A stretch of DNA of 64,000 bases from Sphingobacteriaceae bacterium (GTDB lineage: Bacteria > Bacteroidota > Bacteroidia > B-17B0 > Aurantibacillaceae). The notes under the pieces are model-generated. The model did not search any database. It was not told the DNA's origin and saw nothing but the letters and a program-made list of their open reading frames with translations. Both the position numbers and the translations under genes were made by a program. The stretch lies in the NCBI GenBank assembly GCA_016715905.1, contig JADJXI010000004.1, positions 372,001 to 436,000 on the forward strand, read 5' to 3'. Positions 25,581-33,012 of this stretch are shown one piece after another. Position 1 is the first letter of the stretch; each line of letters opens with the position of its first letter.

Positions 25581-26621
25581 TTATTTCAAGTCGACTTCTA
25601 AAAGTTTATCATTTATTTCTTTCACCAATTTTGGTCCGTGATAAATAAACCCGGTATAAAGTTGAATTAAATCAGCACCGGCTTCCAGTTTTTCTAATGC
25701 ATCCTCAACCGAATGAATGCCTCCAACTCCTATAACCGGAAAAGTAGGATTGCTTTTTTGTTTCAGATATTTAATTACTTCGGTACTGCGTTTGGTTAAT
25801 GGTTTACCACTTAAACCTCCTGCCCCAAATTCTTGAATTTCTTTTTGGGTATAATCTAATCCATCTCTGGAAATGGTGGTATTGGTGGCAATTACTCCAT
25901 CGATAGCAGTTTCTTTTACTATTTCAATAATGTCATCTAATTGGGTATTCGTTAAATCCGGAGCAATTTTTAATAAAAGGGGTTTTGATTTTACTTTGGA
26001 TTTATTTAATTCGGATACTGATTTAAGCAAAGCTTTAAGTGGCTCTTTTTCTTGTAAATCTCTGAGGTTTGGTGTGTTAGGTGAAGAGACATTTACAACA
26101 AAATAGTCCACATAAGGATATAAATCTTCAAAACATTTTAAATAATCATCCACTGCTTTTTCGTTGGGAGTAACTTTATTTTTACCAATATTGCCCCCAA
26201 TAATGAGTTTATTATTTTTGCGTTTAGCAAGTCGCATTGCTGCAGATTGCGAGCCTTGATTATTGAAACCCATTCGGTTGATAAGGGCTTCATTTTTGAT
26301 TAATCTGAATAATCTCGGCTTATCATTTCCGGGTTGGGCAAGCGGGGTTAATGTTCCTACCTCAATAAAACCAAATCCCATATCACCCAATTGTTCAAAC
26401 GCAATAGCGTCTTTATCCAATCCGGCTGCGAGCCCTACTTTAGAGTAAAAGGACAATCCAAAAAGCTTAGAAACCACTTTTTCTTGTTTATTCCCATACA
26501 TTGTTCTCGTAATTGCAGAAAATCCGGGTAAAAATTTGCTTATTTTAAGCAATGAAAAAGTGAGATGGTGAGCTTTTTCAGGGTTTAAACGGAAAAGTAG
26601 GGGTTTTAGCAGCGAATACAT
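25581..26621 (-). CDS. pyrD: Dihydroorotate dehydrogenase (quinone), class 2
   Basis: Membrane-associated flavoenzyme of pyrimidine synthesis that oxidises dihydroorotate to orotate with a quinone acceptor. 346 residues from the ATG at 26619-26621. Seen: amphipathic N-terminal helices (LLKPLLFRLNPEKAHHLTF) typical of class 2, KVGLAAGLDKD near 65, GFGFIEVGTLTP, NRMGFNNQG, VNVSSPNTPNLR with the catalytic-base Ser region, KIAPDL, TNTTISRDG, GAGGLSGKPL and GVGGIHSVEDALEKLEAGADLIQLYTG cut into FMN-binding loops. I preferred this ATG to a TTG three codons upstream because a TAATTTTG box (26628-26635) covers that TTG. Confidence 0.95.
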   Translation of the reverse strand: MYSLLKPLLFRLNPEKAHHLTFSLLKISKFLPGFSAITRTMYGNKQEKVVSKLFGLSFYSKVGLAAGLDKDAIAFEQLGDMGFGFIEVGTLTPLAQPGNDKPRLFRLIKNEALINRMGFNNQGSQSAAMRLAKRKNNKLIIGGNIGKNKVTPNEKAVDDYLKCFEDLYPYVDYFVVNVSSPNTPNLRDLQEKEPLKALLKSVSELNKSKVKSKPLLLKIAPDLTNTQLDDIIEIVKETAIDGVIATNTTISRDGLDYTQKEIQEFGAGGLSGKPLTKRSTEVIKYLKQKSNPTFPVIGVGGIHSVEDALEKLEAGADLIQLYTGFIYHGPKLVKEINDKLLEVDLK

Positions 26622-26627
26622 GGTAGC

Positions 26628-26635
26628 CAAAATTA
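26628..26635 (-). promoter_or_regulatory. Putative -7 box (TAATTTTG on reverse strand) for leaderless pyrD
   Basis: Exact TAnnTTTG ending 6 bases before the ATG at 26621. Confidence 0.5.
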
Positions 26636-26726
26636 ACTTTTTAAGCCCGAATTATACGCTGAAAACCCTTAAATGTCGAAAATTTAGAGATTTTTTTAAT
26701 ATTTAAGTATAATATCAAAAAATCAT

Positions 26727-26734
26727 TAATTTTG
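26727..26734 (+). promoter_or_regulatory. Putative -7 box (TAATTTTG) for the coiled-coil lipoprotein
   Basis: Exact TAnnTTTG, 32 bases before the ATG at 26767. The 5' UTR is A-rich with no Shine-Dalgarno, common for strongly expressed Bacteroidota genes. Confidence 0.5.
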
Positions 26735-26766
26735 CCCTCAAATCAAACCCAAAATAAAAAACTAAA

Positions 26767-27036
26767 ATGAAAAAAGTATTATCAATTGTAACAGTTGCTG
26801 CTTTATCAGCAATGTTTGTTGCCTGTGGTCCATCAAAAGAAGAAATTGAGGCTCGCGAAAAAGCAAAGCAAGATTCTATTGCTGCTGTTGAAAAAGCAAA
26901 GCAAGATTCTATTGCTGCTGTTGAAGCTGAAAATGCAAGATTAGCTGAAGAAGCTGCTGCTGCTGAAAAAGCTAAAGCTGATTCAACTCGTGTTGCTGAT
27001 TCAATGGCTAACTTAAAAGGTGGCAAGAAGAAATAA
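26767..27036 (+). CDS. Small coiled-coil lipoprotein, 89 aa
   Basis: Function not assigned; looks like an abundant Lpp-type spacer lipoprotein. Signal peptide MKKVLSIVTVAALSAMFVAC with a plausible lipobox at Cys20. The mature ~70 residues are almost only Ala, Glu, Lys, Asp, Ser and Arg in a helix/coiled-coil pattern, with an exact tandem 11-residue repeat EKAKQDSIAAV (from a 33-base DNA duplication), ending in a Lys-rich tail GGKKK. It has its own promoter box and a strong terminator (27061-27087), so it is a single-gene unit. Codon use favours GCT and GAA, consistent with high expression. Confidence 0.82.
   Translation: MKKVLSIVTVAALSAMFVACGPSKEEIEAREKAKQDSIAAVEKAKQDSIAAVEAENARLAEEAAAAEKAKADSTRVADSMANLKGGKKK
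26857..26922 (+). repeat. Exact tandem duplication, 2 x 33 bp
   Basis: Two identical 33-base units (26857-26889 and 26890-26922) in the lipoprotein gene, encoding EKAKQDSIAAV twice. Perfect identity at all positions suggests a recent or concerted duplication that could vary in copy number. Confidence 0.9.
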
Positions 27037-27060
27037 TTAAATTTATTTTAATTAAGGAAA

Positions 27061-27087
27061 CCCCGACAATTATTGTTGGGGTTTTTT
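27061..27087 (+). terminator. Rho-independent terminator of the coiled-coil lipoprotein gene
   Basis: Stem CCCCGACAA / TTGTTGGGG (27061-27069, 27073-27081) with a TTA loop, followed by six T. The stop codon of the reverse-strand gene lies in its loop and that gene's last codons form one arm. Confidence 0.85.
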
Positions 27088-28564
27088 GTTGGGCAAACTT
27101 TGTATATGCTCATAGAGGGCCAACACAGCTTCCACATCGGTTTCGCAATACGAGAGGATGTCTTGTTTGAGTATTTCTTTCTCTATTGGATTTGAAGAAG
27201 CGCGTAAATTTTCGAAGTAATTCATAGCTTCCAATCCGCTTTTAATCCCCTTAAATTCTATTTGCGGAGTTAAAACACTTGCAATTGATTTTAAGGTGAA
27301 ACTGTTTTGAAATTGATAATTGTAAATGGCTAGTTTTTTAAATAGATTACTTATATCAATTAATTTTTCTCCCACCATTTTTAGTTCAGCTTTTAAATCG
27401 GGAAAAAGAAGAGCAAGTTGGTGAATGCATTGTTCTTCCATTGATTTATCATATACCAATAAAGATTGATAGGCTTCCGTTTTTTTAATAAGTTCAATCG
27501 CGAAAGATTTTCTTTCATCCTGTTGGTGCTCGGTAAAATATTCCAGTTTATTTTTACCATCAAATAAACAAAATAAAAATGGAATTTGTTGGAAGGGTTT
27601 GGTGTTATTTAAAACCGGAATTGCCGGAGTCCAAATTTCTAAATCTATTGCAGCCACCGGTTTTTCTATTCTTTCACAAAACGATTCAACTTCATTTTTT
27701 TTAATAATGGTATCTTTTTCAATAAAGGATTTCTGGATGATTTGAATTTGTTCCTGATTTAAGAGATTAGCAGGAATATCTTCAATTCTTTTAATATTGC
27801 TGTAAAAAAGTTCAAATAGTTTTTCCTTAGTTAATAATGGAAATTGAAAAAATATTGGAATTTTGGATTGTATTTTTCCAACAATACCCATAAAAATCGC
27901 AGGTATAGGGTTTAAAACAATGTTCGCCTATATTGATTTGTGGTATATCCGGGCATTCTAAAACTTCATTGGCAGCATTAATTCTAGCCTGAAAATATTC
28001 CGAATTGGCCAGCGCTTCTTTTAAAATACTTCTTTTCTTAAATAATTTTTTTAAATCAATTTGTTCTTCATTTTTAATATAATCACCATTTAAGGTAACC
28101 AGAAAAAAATCTTTTAAATGATCAATAGAATTGTTCAGAACGTAATGTTGTAAACAGGCATCGAGCAAATAAACCTCCGTTACTTTTAATGAACTTTTTA
28201 TTTCGTAAGCATTCCAGCCCCCATTTTCCCAGGTTAAGATATCAACCATTATTAGCACACCGTTATAAACAAAAGTGGCTTCATAAATGGTTTTTTTCTC
28301 CGCAATCAAATTAGTAGTTAATAGAGCAGCTTCTTCTAAATTTTTAGATTCCTCACTAACATCAATGCCATTAGGAAAAAGTTCTTTTGATAATGAGCCA
28401 ATTAAATGACCTCTTTTAAAGGTTAGGTTTTTATCAATAGAGAATTTATCTTTTAATTGGGGAAAGTGCTTATTCAGAAAGAATGCTTTTTTGCATTGCT
28501 CAAATTTGAGATATGAACTTTTGCTAATCGAATATTTGGACATTCTAATCGAATATTTGGACAT
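27070..28564 (-). pseudogene. DUF2779 nuclease-like gene broken by a one-base frameshift
   Basis: Two overlapping reverse-strand frames (28564-27827 and 27891-27070) together make one ~497-residue DUF2779 protein. The N-terminal part has PD-(D/E)XK-nuclease features: a VDIL Asp, then YEIKSS (ExK), and a C-terminal Cys cluster CFKPYTCDFYGYCW. The C-terminal part has DEDD-exonuclease-like motifs: AIDLEIWTPAIP (DxE), DISNLF and YCETDVEAV. Reading NSNIF then QFPLLTKEK needs removal of one base, most simply from the six-T run (27847-27852 on the forward strand as A6). Two extra stretches make the break uncertain (a five-A run 25 bases upstream is another site). Could be a sequencing error. The 5' end has a 21-base tandem repeat giving MSKYSIR twice. 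Confidence 0.8.
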
Positions 28565-28566
28565 TT
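28525..28566. repeat. Tandem repeat, 2 x 21 bp at the 5' end of the DUF2779 gene
   Basis: Units 28525-28545 and 28546-28566 differ only in the last base. On the reverse strand each contains an ATG, so two in-frame start codons are separated by 21 bases (MSKYSIR-MSKYSIS). Confidence 0.9.
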
Positions 28567-28628
28567 TAATCTATTTAACAAATTACGAATTTAAATTTTC
28601 ATTATATTTACTTGTTAACAATAATATA

Positions 28629-29009
28629 ATGTCAATTAAAAAACTTAGCATTTTCATTATTCTATTTTTCACAATCACAAAAGCTAGCGTGGCTTCAAAT
28701 GATTCGTTAAAGATAGTTTTTTCAGTTGACGTGAATATTAAAGATGTTACTCAGTTGAAAGAATTATTGAATGCTGACAATGCAGTTTCCATAAAGGCTT
28801 TTTGTGATAGGCAACATTCCTTTTTAATTTATGTAAACGCTACAGCATATAATTCTAAGGAATTATTTATTACTAATTTAATCAAGATTGCGAATCCTCA
28901 ATATCAAATAAAACTTTTAAACGAAAGTGTAAAACTCTTCGCTGAAAAATGTGAAGCCTTTGATTCGGTAGAAGCGGAGAGAGTAAAATACATCCATCTT
29001 AACGAATAA
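28629..29009 (+). CDS. Small exported hypothetical protein, 126 aa
   Basis: Function not recognised. The reading frame is open from 28491, but I start at the ATG 28629, where a signal peptide begins (MSIKKLSIFIILFFTITKASVAS); the upstream part overlaps the divergent gene's repeat and gives an unlikely sequence. The mature ~100 residues are alternating hydrophobic/polar and contain two Cys (one in IKAFCDRQHSF, one in FAEKCEAF). A TATATTTA near-box lies at 28603-28610. The next gene, a T9SS cargo protein, starts 10 bases after the stop, so the two are probably one transcript and may work together. Confidence 0.7.
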   Translation: MSIKKLSIFIILFFTITKASVASNDSLKIVFSVDVNIKDVTQLKELLNADNAVSIKAFCDRQHSFLIYVNATAYNSKELFITNLIKIANPQYQIKLLNESVKLFAEKCEAFDSVEAERVKYIHLNE

Positions 29010-29019
29010 ACTATTTAAA

Positions 29020-31230
29020 GTGAAATTAAAGATTTTCATAGCACTTTCATTATTTTGTATTCTAAAAGGATTTGGACAATTTTCTTATAGTTTTCAAGCT
29101 TTATCGGGGGCCTTTACGCCGAATGCAGGACCAACAGTTGTGCATAGCAGTGGAGTTGACGACGCGTTATCAGCAGCAATTAATATTGGCTTTACTTTTA
29201 ATTATGCTTGCGTAAATTATACCCAATTTAAAGTAAGTACAAATGGTGTTATGTTTTTAGGAGCAGGTGCAGTTGGTTCTAACCTTACCAATAATTTAAA
29301 TACAAGTTCTGATCGGCCAGCTATAGCACCATTATGGGATGATTTGGCCACAGGTACAGGTGGCTCGGTTAATTACAGGTTAACCGGAGCTGCTCCTAAT
29401 CGAATACTTACAGTTGAATGGTTGAATATGGAATGGAGTTATTCCGCATCAAATCCGGTGATTTCCTTTCAAGTAAAATTGTATGAAACCAGTAACAGAA
29501 TTGATTTTGTGTACAGGCAAGAAGCGGCCGCTGTGGTTGTAAACGGAGCATCAATTGGACTTGGTCATACAACCAGTGGAGTATTTTATTCTTTAGACGG
29601 AACAGGAGCTTCACCAAATGCTGTGTTCGGTTCAGAAACTACCAATTTATCTACCAAACCTGCCACTAATCAAATTTACCGATGGGATTTGCAATCTTGT
29701 ACTGCACCGGTACCTTCTGGCACAGCCATTGCCACTCCTAATTCCAGTTGTGTGGCATTTGTTACCTCGTTGAATGTTTCAGGTAGCACCAATGGTTGTG
29801 GCGCAACTTATCAATGGCAGAGTGCCCCTGCGCTAGCCGGCCCATATTCAAATATAGGTGGGGCAACAGGAGCAACACACAATGCGAATGTTAGCACAAC
29901 CACTTACTTTCGCAGAATAACCACTTGTGGAGCTTCAACTGCAACAAGCAATGTGGCCTCTGCAACGGTTGGTTCGGTAACAATTCCATGTAGTTTATCT
30001 TCTTACGCCTCATCAACTGTCGCTTATAACTTCAATGCTTTTGTGGGAACAGTTTTGCCAACAACTGATGACGTATTGTTTTCAGCAGTAAGCCAGTTTG
30101 GCTTTCCTTTTTGTTTTAGTGGTCAACAATTTAGCGGTGGGTATGTTTCGTCTAATTCCACTTTTGTTTTTGATGCCGTTCCATGTTACCCAAATATTTT
30201 AGCCATGCCAGGGGGTGTAAGTGCAGCGCCTGGAATTGGAACGGGTTGGTCTATTGCCACCGCTGCACCAACTCCCTCATCAACAACACCACGTAATGCT
30301 ATTTTAGGCCCTTGGCATGATATTAATCCCGGTACAGGTGGCACCATGAGAATGGCCACTTTGGGCGCTGCTCCTAACAGAAGTTTTGTAGTTTCATTTG
30401 AGAATATCCCCATGTTTTCTTGCACAACTTTGTCATTTACAGGACAAATAAAATTAATGGAAACTACAAATGCTATTCAGATTCATATCGGGAATAAACC
30501 TCTTTGCTCTGGCTGGAATTCGGGACAGGCTATTATGGGTTTACATAGTTATGACGGAAATACATATATTCCTCCTGTAAATATGGTGGCTCATAATGCA
30601 CCTACACAATGGACTATGGTTAACACAGCTTATTCGTTCACTTCTTCTTGTCCTTCTCAAAGTATATGTGGTGTTATTTTACCAAATGAGTTTAAAAACT
30701 TGTACGGTCAACAAGTAGATGGCATCAATAAGTTATGGTGGGAAACGAACGAAGACAATAACACTAAAGAATATATTGTTGAGCGAAGCGACGATGCAAT
30801 AGCTTTCAATCAAATTCACATTGAGTCATCAGGTAAAGGAGAAAAATATCTTTATAATGATAATACCTTCAAGCGTGGGGGTGTTAGTTATTACCGGGTT
30901 ACTGCAGTAGCCTTAAATGGTAAAACAAGTACAACCTCTATTTATGCAATTTACAGCACAGAAGATCCGGTTTTAGTCGGTCGCATTTATCCTAATCCAT
31001 CTTTCGATCAAATATATATTGATGTTACCGGTAGAGGTGCTATTTCTAATTGCAAGTTTAATATGTATGACCAATTGGGTCGTAAAGTAATTTCAATGGA
31101 TTATAATATTGAATTTGGAAAAAATACCATTGAAATGGATATTCAGGAACTGAATAAAGGTATCTATATATTGGAAATAATTGCCGATGAAAAAACGGTC
31201 ATTTCTAAACAGAAGTTTTCCCGTTATTAA
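29020..31230 (+). CDS. T9SS type A cargo protein with a duplicated beta-sandwich domain
   Basis: 736-residue exported protein with a GTG start (29020-29022) and a signal peptide to about residue 20 (CILKGFGQ). Two related regions appear: about 21-225 (VSTNGVMFLG, APLWDDL, YRLTGAAPNRILTVEW, VKLYETSNRIDF) and about 325-545 (VSSNSTFVF, LGPWHDI, RMATLGAAPNRSFVVSF, IKLMETTNAIQIH), so the domain is duplicated. An Ig-like linker with paired Cys lies between (about 228-320). A fibronectin-like segment (WWETNEDNNTKEYIVERSDD) follows, and the last ~80 residues are a T9SS type A sorting domain (RIYPNPSFDQIYID, LNKGIYILEI). Surface location expected; role unknown. A terminator follows at 31255. Confidence 0.88.
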   Translation: MKLKIFIALSLFCILKGFGQFSYSFQALSGAFTPNAGPTVVHSSGVDDALSAAINIGFTFNYACVNYTQFKVSTNGVMFLGAGAVGSNLTNNLNTSSDRPAIAPLWDDLATGTGGSVNYRLTGAAPNRILTVEWLNMEWSYSASNPVISFQVKLYETSNRIDFVYRQEAAAVVVNGASIGLGHTTSGVFYSLDGTGASPNAVFGSETTNLSTKPATNQIYRWDLQSCTAPVPSGTAIATPNSSCVAFVTSLNVSGSTNGCGATYQWQSAPALAGPYSNIGGATGATHNANVSTTTYFRRITTCGASTATSNVASATVGSVTIPCSLSSYASSTVAYNFNAFVGTVLPTTDDVLFSAVSQFGFPFCFSGQQFSGGYVSSNSTFVFDAVPCYPNILAMPGGVSAAPGIGTGWSIATAAPTPSSTTPRNAILGPWHDINPGTGGTMRMATLGAAPNRSFVVSFENIPMFSCTTLSFTGQIKLMETTNAIQIHIGNKPLCSGWNSGQAIMGLHSYDGNTYIPPVNMVAHNAPTQWTMVNTAYSFTSSCPSQSICGVILPNEFKNLYGQQVDGINKLWWETNEDNNTKEYIVERSDDAIAFNQIHIESSGKGEKYLYNDNTFKRGGVSYYRVTAVALNGKTSTTSIYAIYSTEDPVLVGRIYPNPSFDQIYIDVTGRGAISNCKFNMYDQLGRKVISMDYNIEFGKNTIEMDIQELNKGIYILEIIADEKTVISKQKFSRY

Positions 31231-31254
31231 TACAAATCACATTTTTAAAATAGG

Positions 31255-31279
31255 AAAGGAGAATATTTCTCCTTTTTTT
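31255..31279 (+). terminator. Rho-independent terminator after the T9SS cargo gene
   Basis: Stem AAAGGAGAA / TTCTCCTTT (31255-31263, 31267-31275) with a TAT loop, followed by TTTT. Confidence 0.8.
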
Positions 31280-31317
31280 ATTTCTTTTCCTTAAATTAGT
31301 TACCTAATTTTTTAAAT

Positions 31318-33012
31318 ATGTCAACTACTCCCGAAGGCCGTCAGATTATTTTCAGCATGGTGAATGTATCCAAAATTCATCCACCGCAAAAGCAAGTATT
31401 AAAAGATATTTATATTTCCTTTTATTATGGAGCCAAGATTGGTGTTTTAGGTTTAAATGGTTCCGGTAAATCTACCTTATTACGAATTATGGCCGGAATA
31501 GATAAGGATTATATTGGTGAGATTCATCAAAGTCCCGGTTATTCTATTGGTCTTTTAGAACAAGAGCCACAATTGGATGATAACAAAACCGTAATTGAAG
31601 TGGTGCGTGAAGGAGCGCAAAAACACGTGGATATATTAAATGAGTTTGAGGAAGTAAATAATAAGTTTGGTGATGAAGAGGTGATGAATGATCCGGATAA
31701 AATGGAGAAGTTAATTAATCGTCAGGCCCAATTGCAGGAATTAATAGACCAATTTGATTTATGGAATTTAGACAATAGATTAGAAAGAGCGATGGACGCA
31801 TTACGCTGTCCGGAAAGTGATACTTCTATTAAAATATTATCCGGAGGTGAACGACGACGTGTTGCACTTTGCCGTTTACTTTTACAAGAGCCGGATATTT
31901 TGTTATTAGATGAGCCCACCAATCACTTAGACGCCGAGAGTGTAGATTGGTTAGAGCAACATTTAAAACAATATAAAGGAACAGTAATAGCAGTAACCCA
32001 CGATAGGTATTTTTTGGATAATGTGGCCGGTTGGATTTTAGAACTAGACAGAGGAGAAGGTATTCCATGGAAAGGGAATTACAGTTCATGGTTGGAACAA
32101 AAAGGTGAAAGATTAAAACAAGAAGAAAAAACTGAAAGTAAAAGACAGAAGACTTTAAAAAGAGAGTTAGAGTGGGTTAGAGCCGGCGTAAAAGGCAGAA
32201 ACGTGAAACAAAAAGCACGTTTAGGTAATTATGAGAAAATGTTAAATGAGGATGTAAAATCGAAAGAAGAAAAACTGGAAATATTTATTCCTAACGGTCC
32301 GCGATTAGGTAATGAAGTAATTGAAGCTATTGACGTAAGTAAAGCTTTTGGAGATAGATTATTATACGAACATTTAAATTTCAAACTTCCTCCGGCGGGA
32401 ATTGTAGGTATTATTGGTCCAAACGGCGCTGGTAAAACTACTTTATTCAGAATGATTATGAAGCAGGAAACGCCTACCAGTGGAGAATTTAAAGTTGGGC
32501 CTACCGTTAAAATCAGTTACGTAGATCAATCGCATAAAGATATTGATCCAAATAAAACCGTGTTTGATGTGATTAGTGGTGGATTAGAAAATTTATTATT
32601 TGAAGATCGTTCTATCAATTCTCGTTCTTATATTTCAAGATTTAATTTTAATGGAAGTGATCAAGGTAAAAAATGTGGCGTACTTTCCGGGGGTGAAAGA
32701 AATAGATTGCATTTAGCCATTGCATTAAAAGAAGGCGGAAATGTATTGCTATTGGATGAACCCACCAATGATTTAGATGTAAATACCCTACGAGCCTTAG
32801 AAGAAGGTTTAGAAAGTTTTGCGGGTTGTGCCGTAATCATTTCTCACGACCGTTGGTTTTTAGACAGGGTGTGTACGCATATTTTAGCTTTTGAAGGTGA
32901 TAGTAGCGTGGTTTATTTTGAAGGAGGTTATTCAGAATATGAAGAGAACAGAAAGAAAAGAATGGGGAATACCGAACCTAAAAGATTACGATATAAAAAA
33001 TTATCAGTTTAG
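31318..33012 (+). CDS. ettA: Energy-dependent translational throttle protein EttA (ABC-F)
   Basis: Ribosome-associated ABC-F ATPase that binds the E site and gates entry into elongation according to the ATP/ADP state. 564 residues, two ABC domains: Walker A GLNGSGKSTLLRI (about 41-53), signature LSGGERRRVALC, Walker B LLLDEPTNHLDAES; then the linker with basic stretches (RELEWVRAGVKGRNVKQKARL); second Walker A GPNGAGKTTLFRM, signature LSGGERNRLHLA and LLLDEPTNDLD. The arm region (about 90-135) with ANEEVNN-like helices and the full length fit EttA rather than Uup or YheS. No membrane segments; cytoplasmic. Its stop touches the convergent GT-C gene (33013). Confidence 0.95.
   Translation: MSTTPEGRQIIFSMVNVSKIHPPQKQVLKDIYISFYYGAKIGVLGLNGSGKSTLLRIMAGIDKDYIGEIHQSPGYSIGLLEQEPQLDDNKTVIEVVREGAQKHVDILNEFEEVNNKFGDEEVMNDPDKMEKLINRQAQLQELIDQFDLWNLDNRLERAMDALRCPESDTSIKILSGGERRRVALCRLLLQEPDILLLDEPTNHLDAESVDWLEQHLKQYKGTVIAVTHDRYFLDNVAGWILELDRGEGIPWKGNYSSWLEQKGERLKQEEKTESKRQKTLKRELEWVRAGVKGRNVKQKARLGNYEKMLNEDVKSKEEKLEIFIPNGPRLGNEVIEAIDVSKAFGDRLLYEHLNFKLPPAGIVGIIGPNGAGKTTLFRMIMKQETPTSGEFKVGPTVKISYVDQSHKDIDPNKTVFDVISGGLENLLFEDRSINSRSYISRFNFNGSDQGKKCGVLSGGERNRLHLAIALKEGGNVLLLDEPTNDLDVNTLRALEEGLESFAGCAVIISHDRWFLDRVCTHILAFEGDSSVVYFEGGYSEYEENRKKRMGNTEPKRLRYKKLSV

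Noticed and set aside
26715..27026. Reverse-strand open frame covering the coiled-coil lipoprotein
   Set aside because: Its Ala/Ser-rich repeated translation simply mirrors the forward repeat; the forward gene has a signal peptide, promoter box and terminator.
28525..28566. Possible CRISPR-like or transposon repeat
   Set aside because: Only two adjacent 21-base units with no spacers and no Cas or transposase genes nearby; a simple tandem duplication.
28491..28628. Upstream extension of the small exported gene
   Set aside because: Translates repeat DNA into IEYLDILIEYLDIL-like sequence and precedes the clear signal peptide start at 28629.
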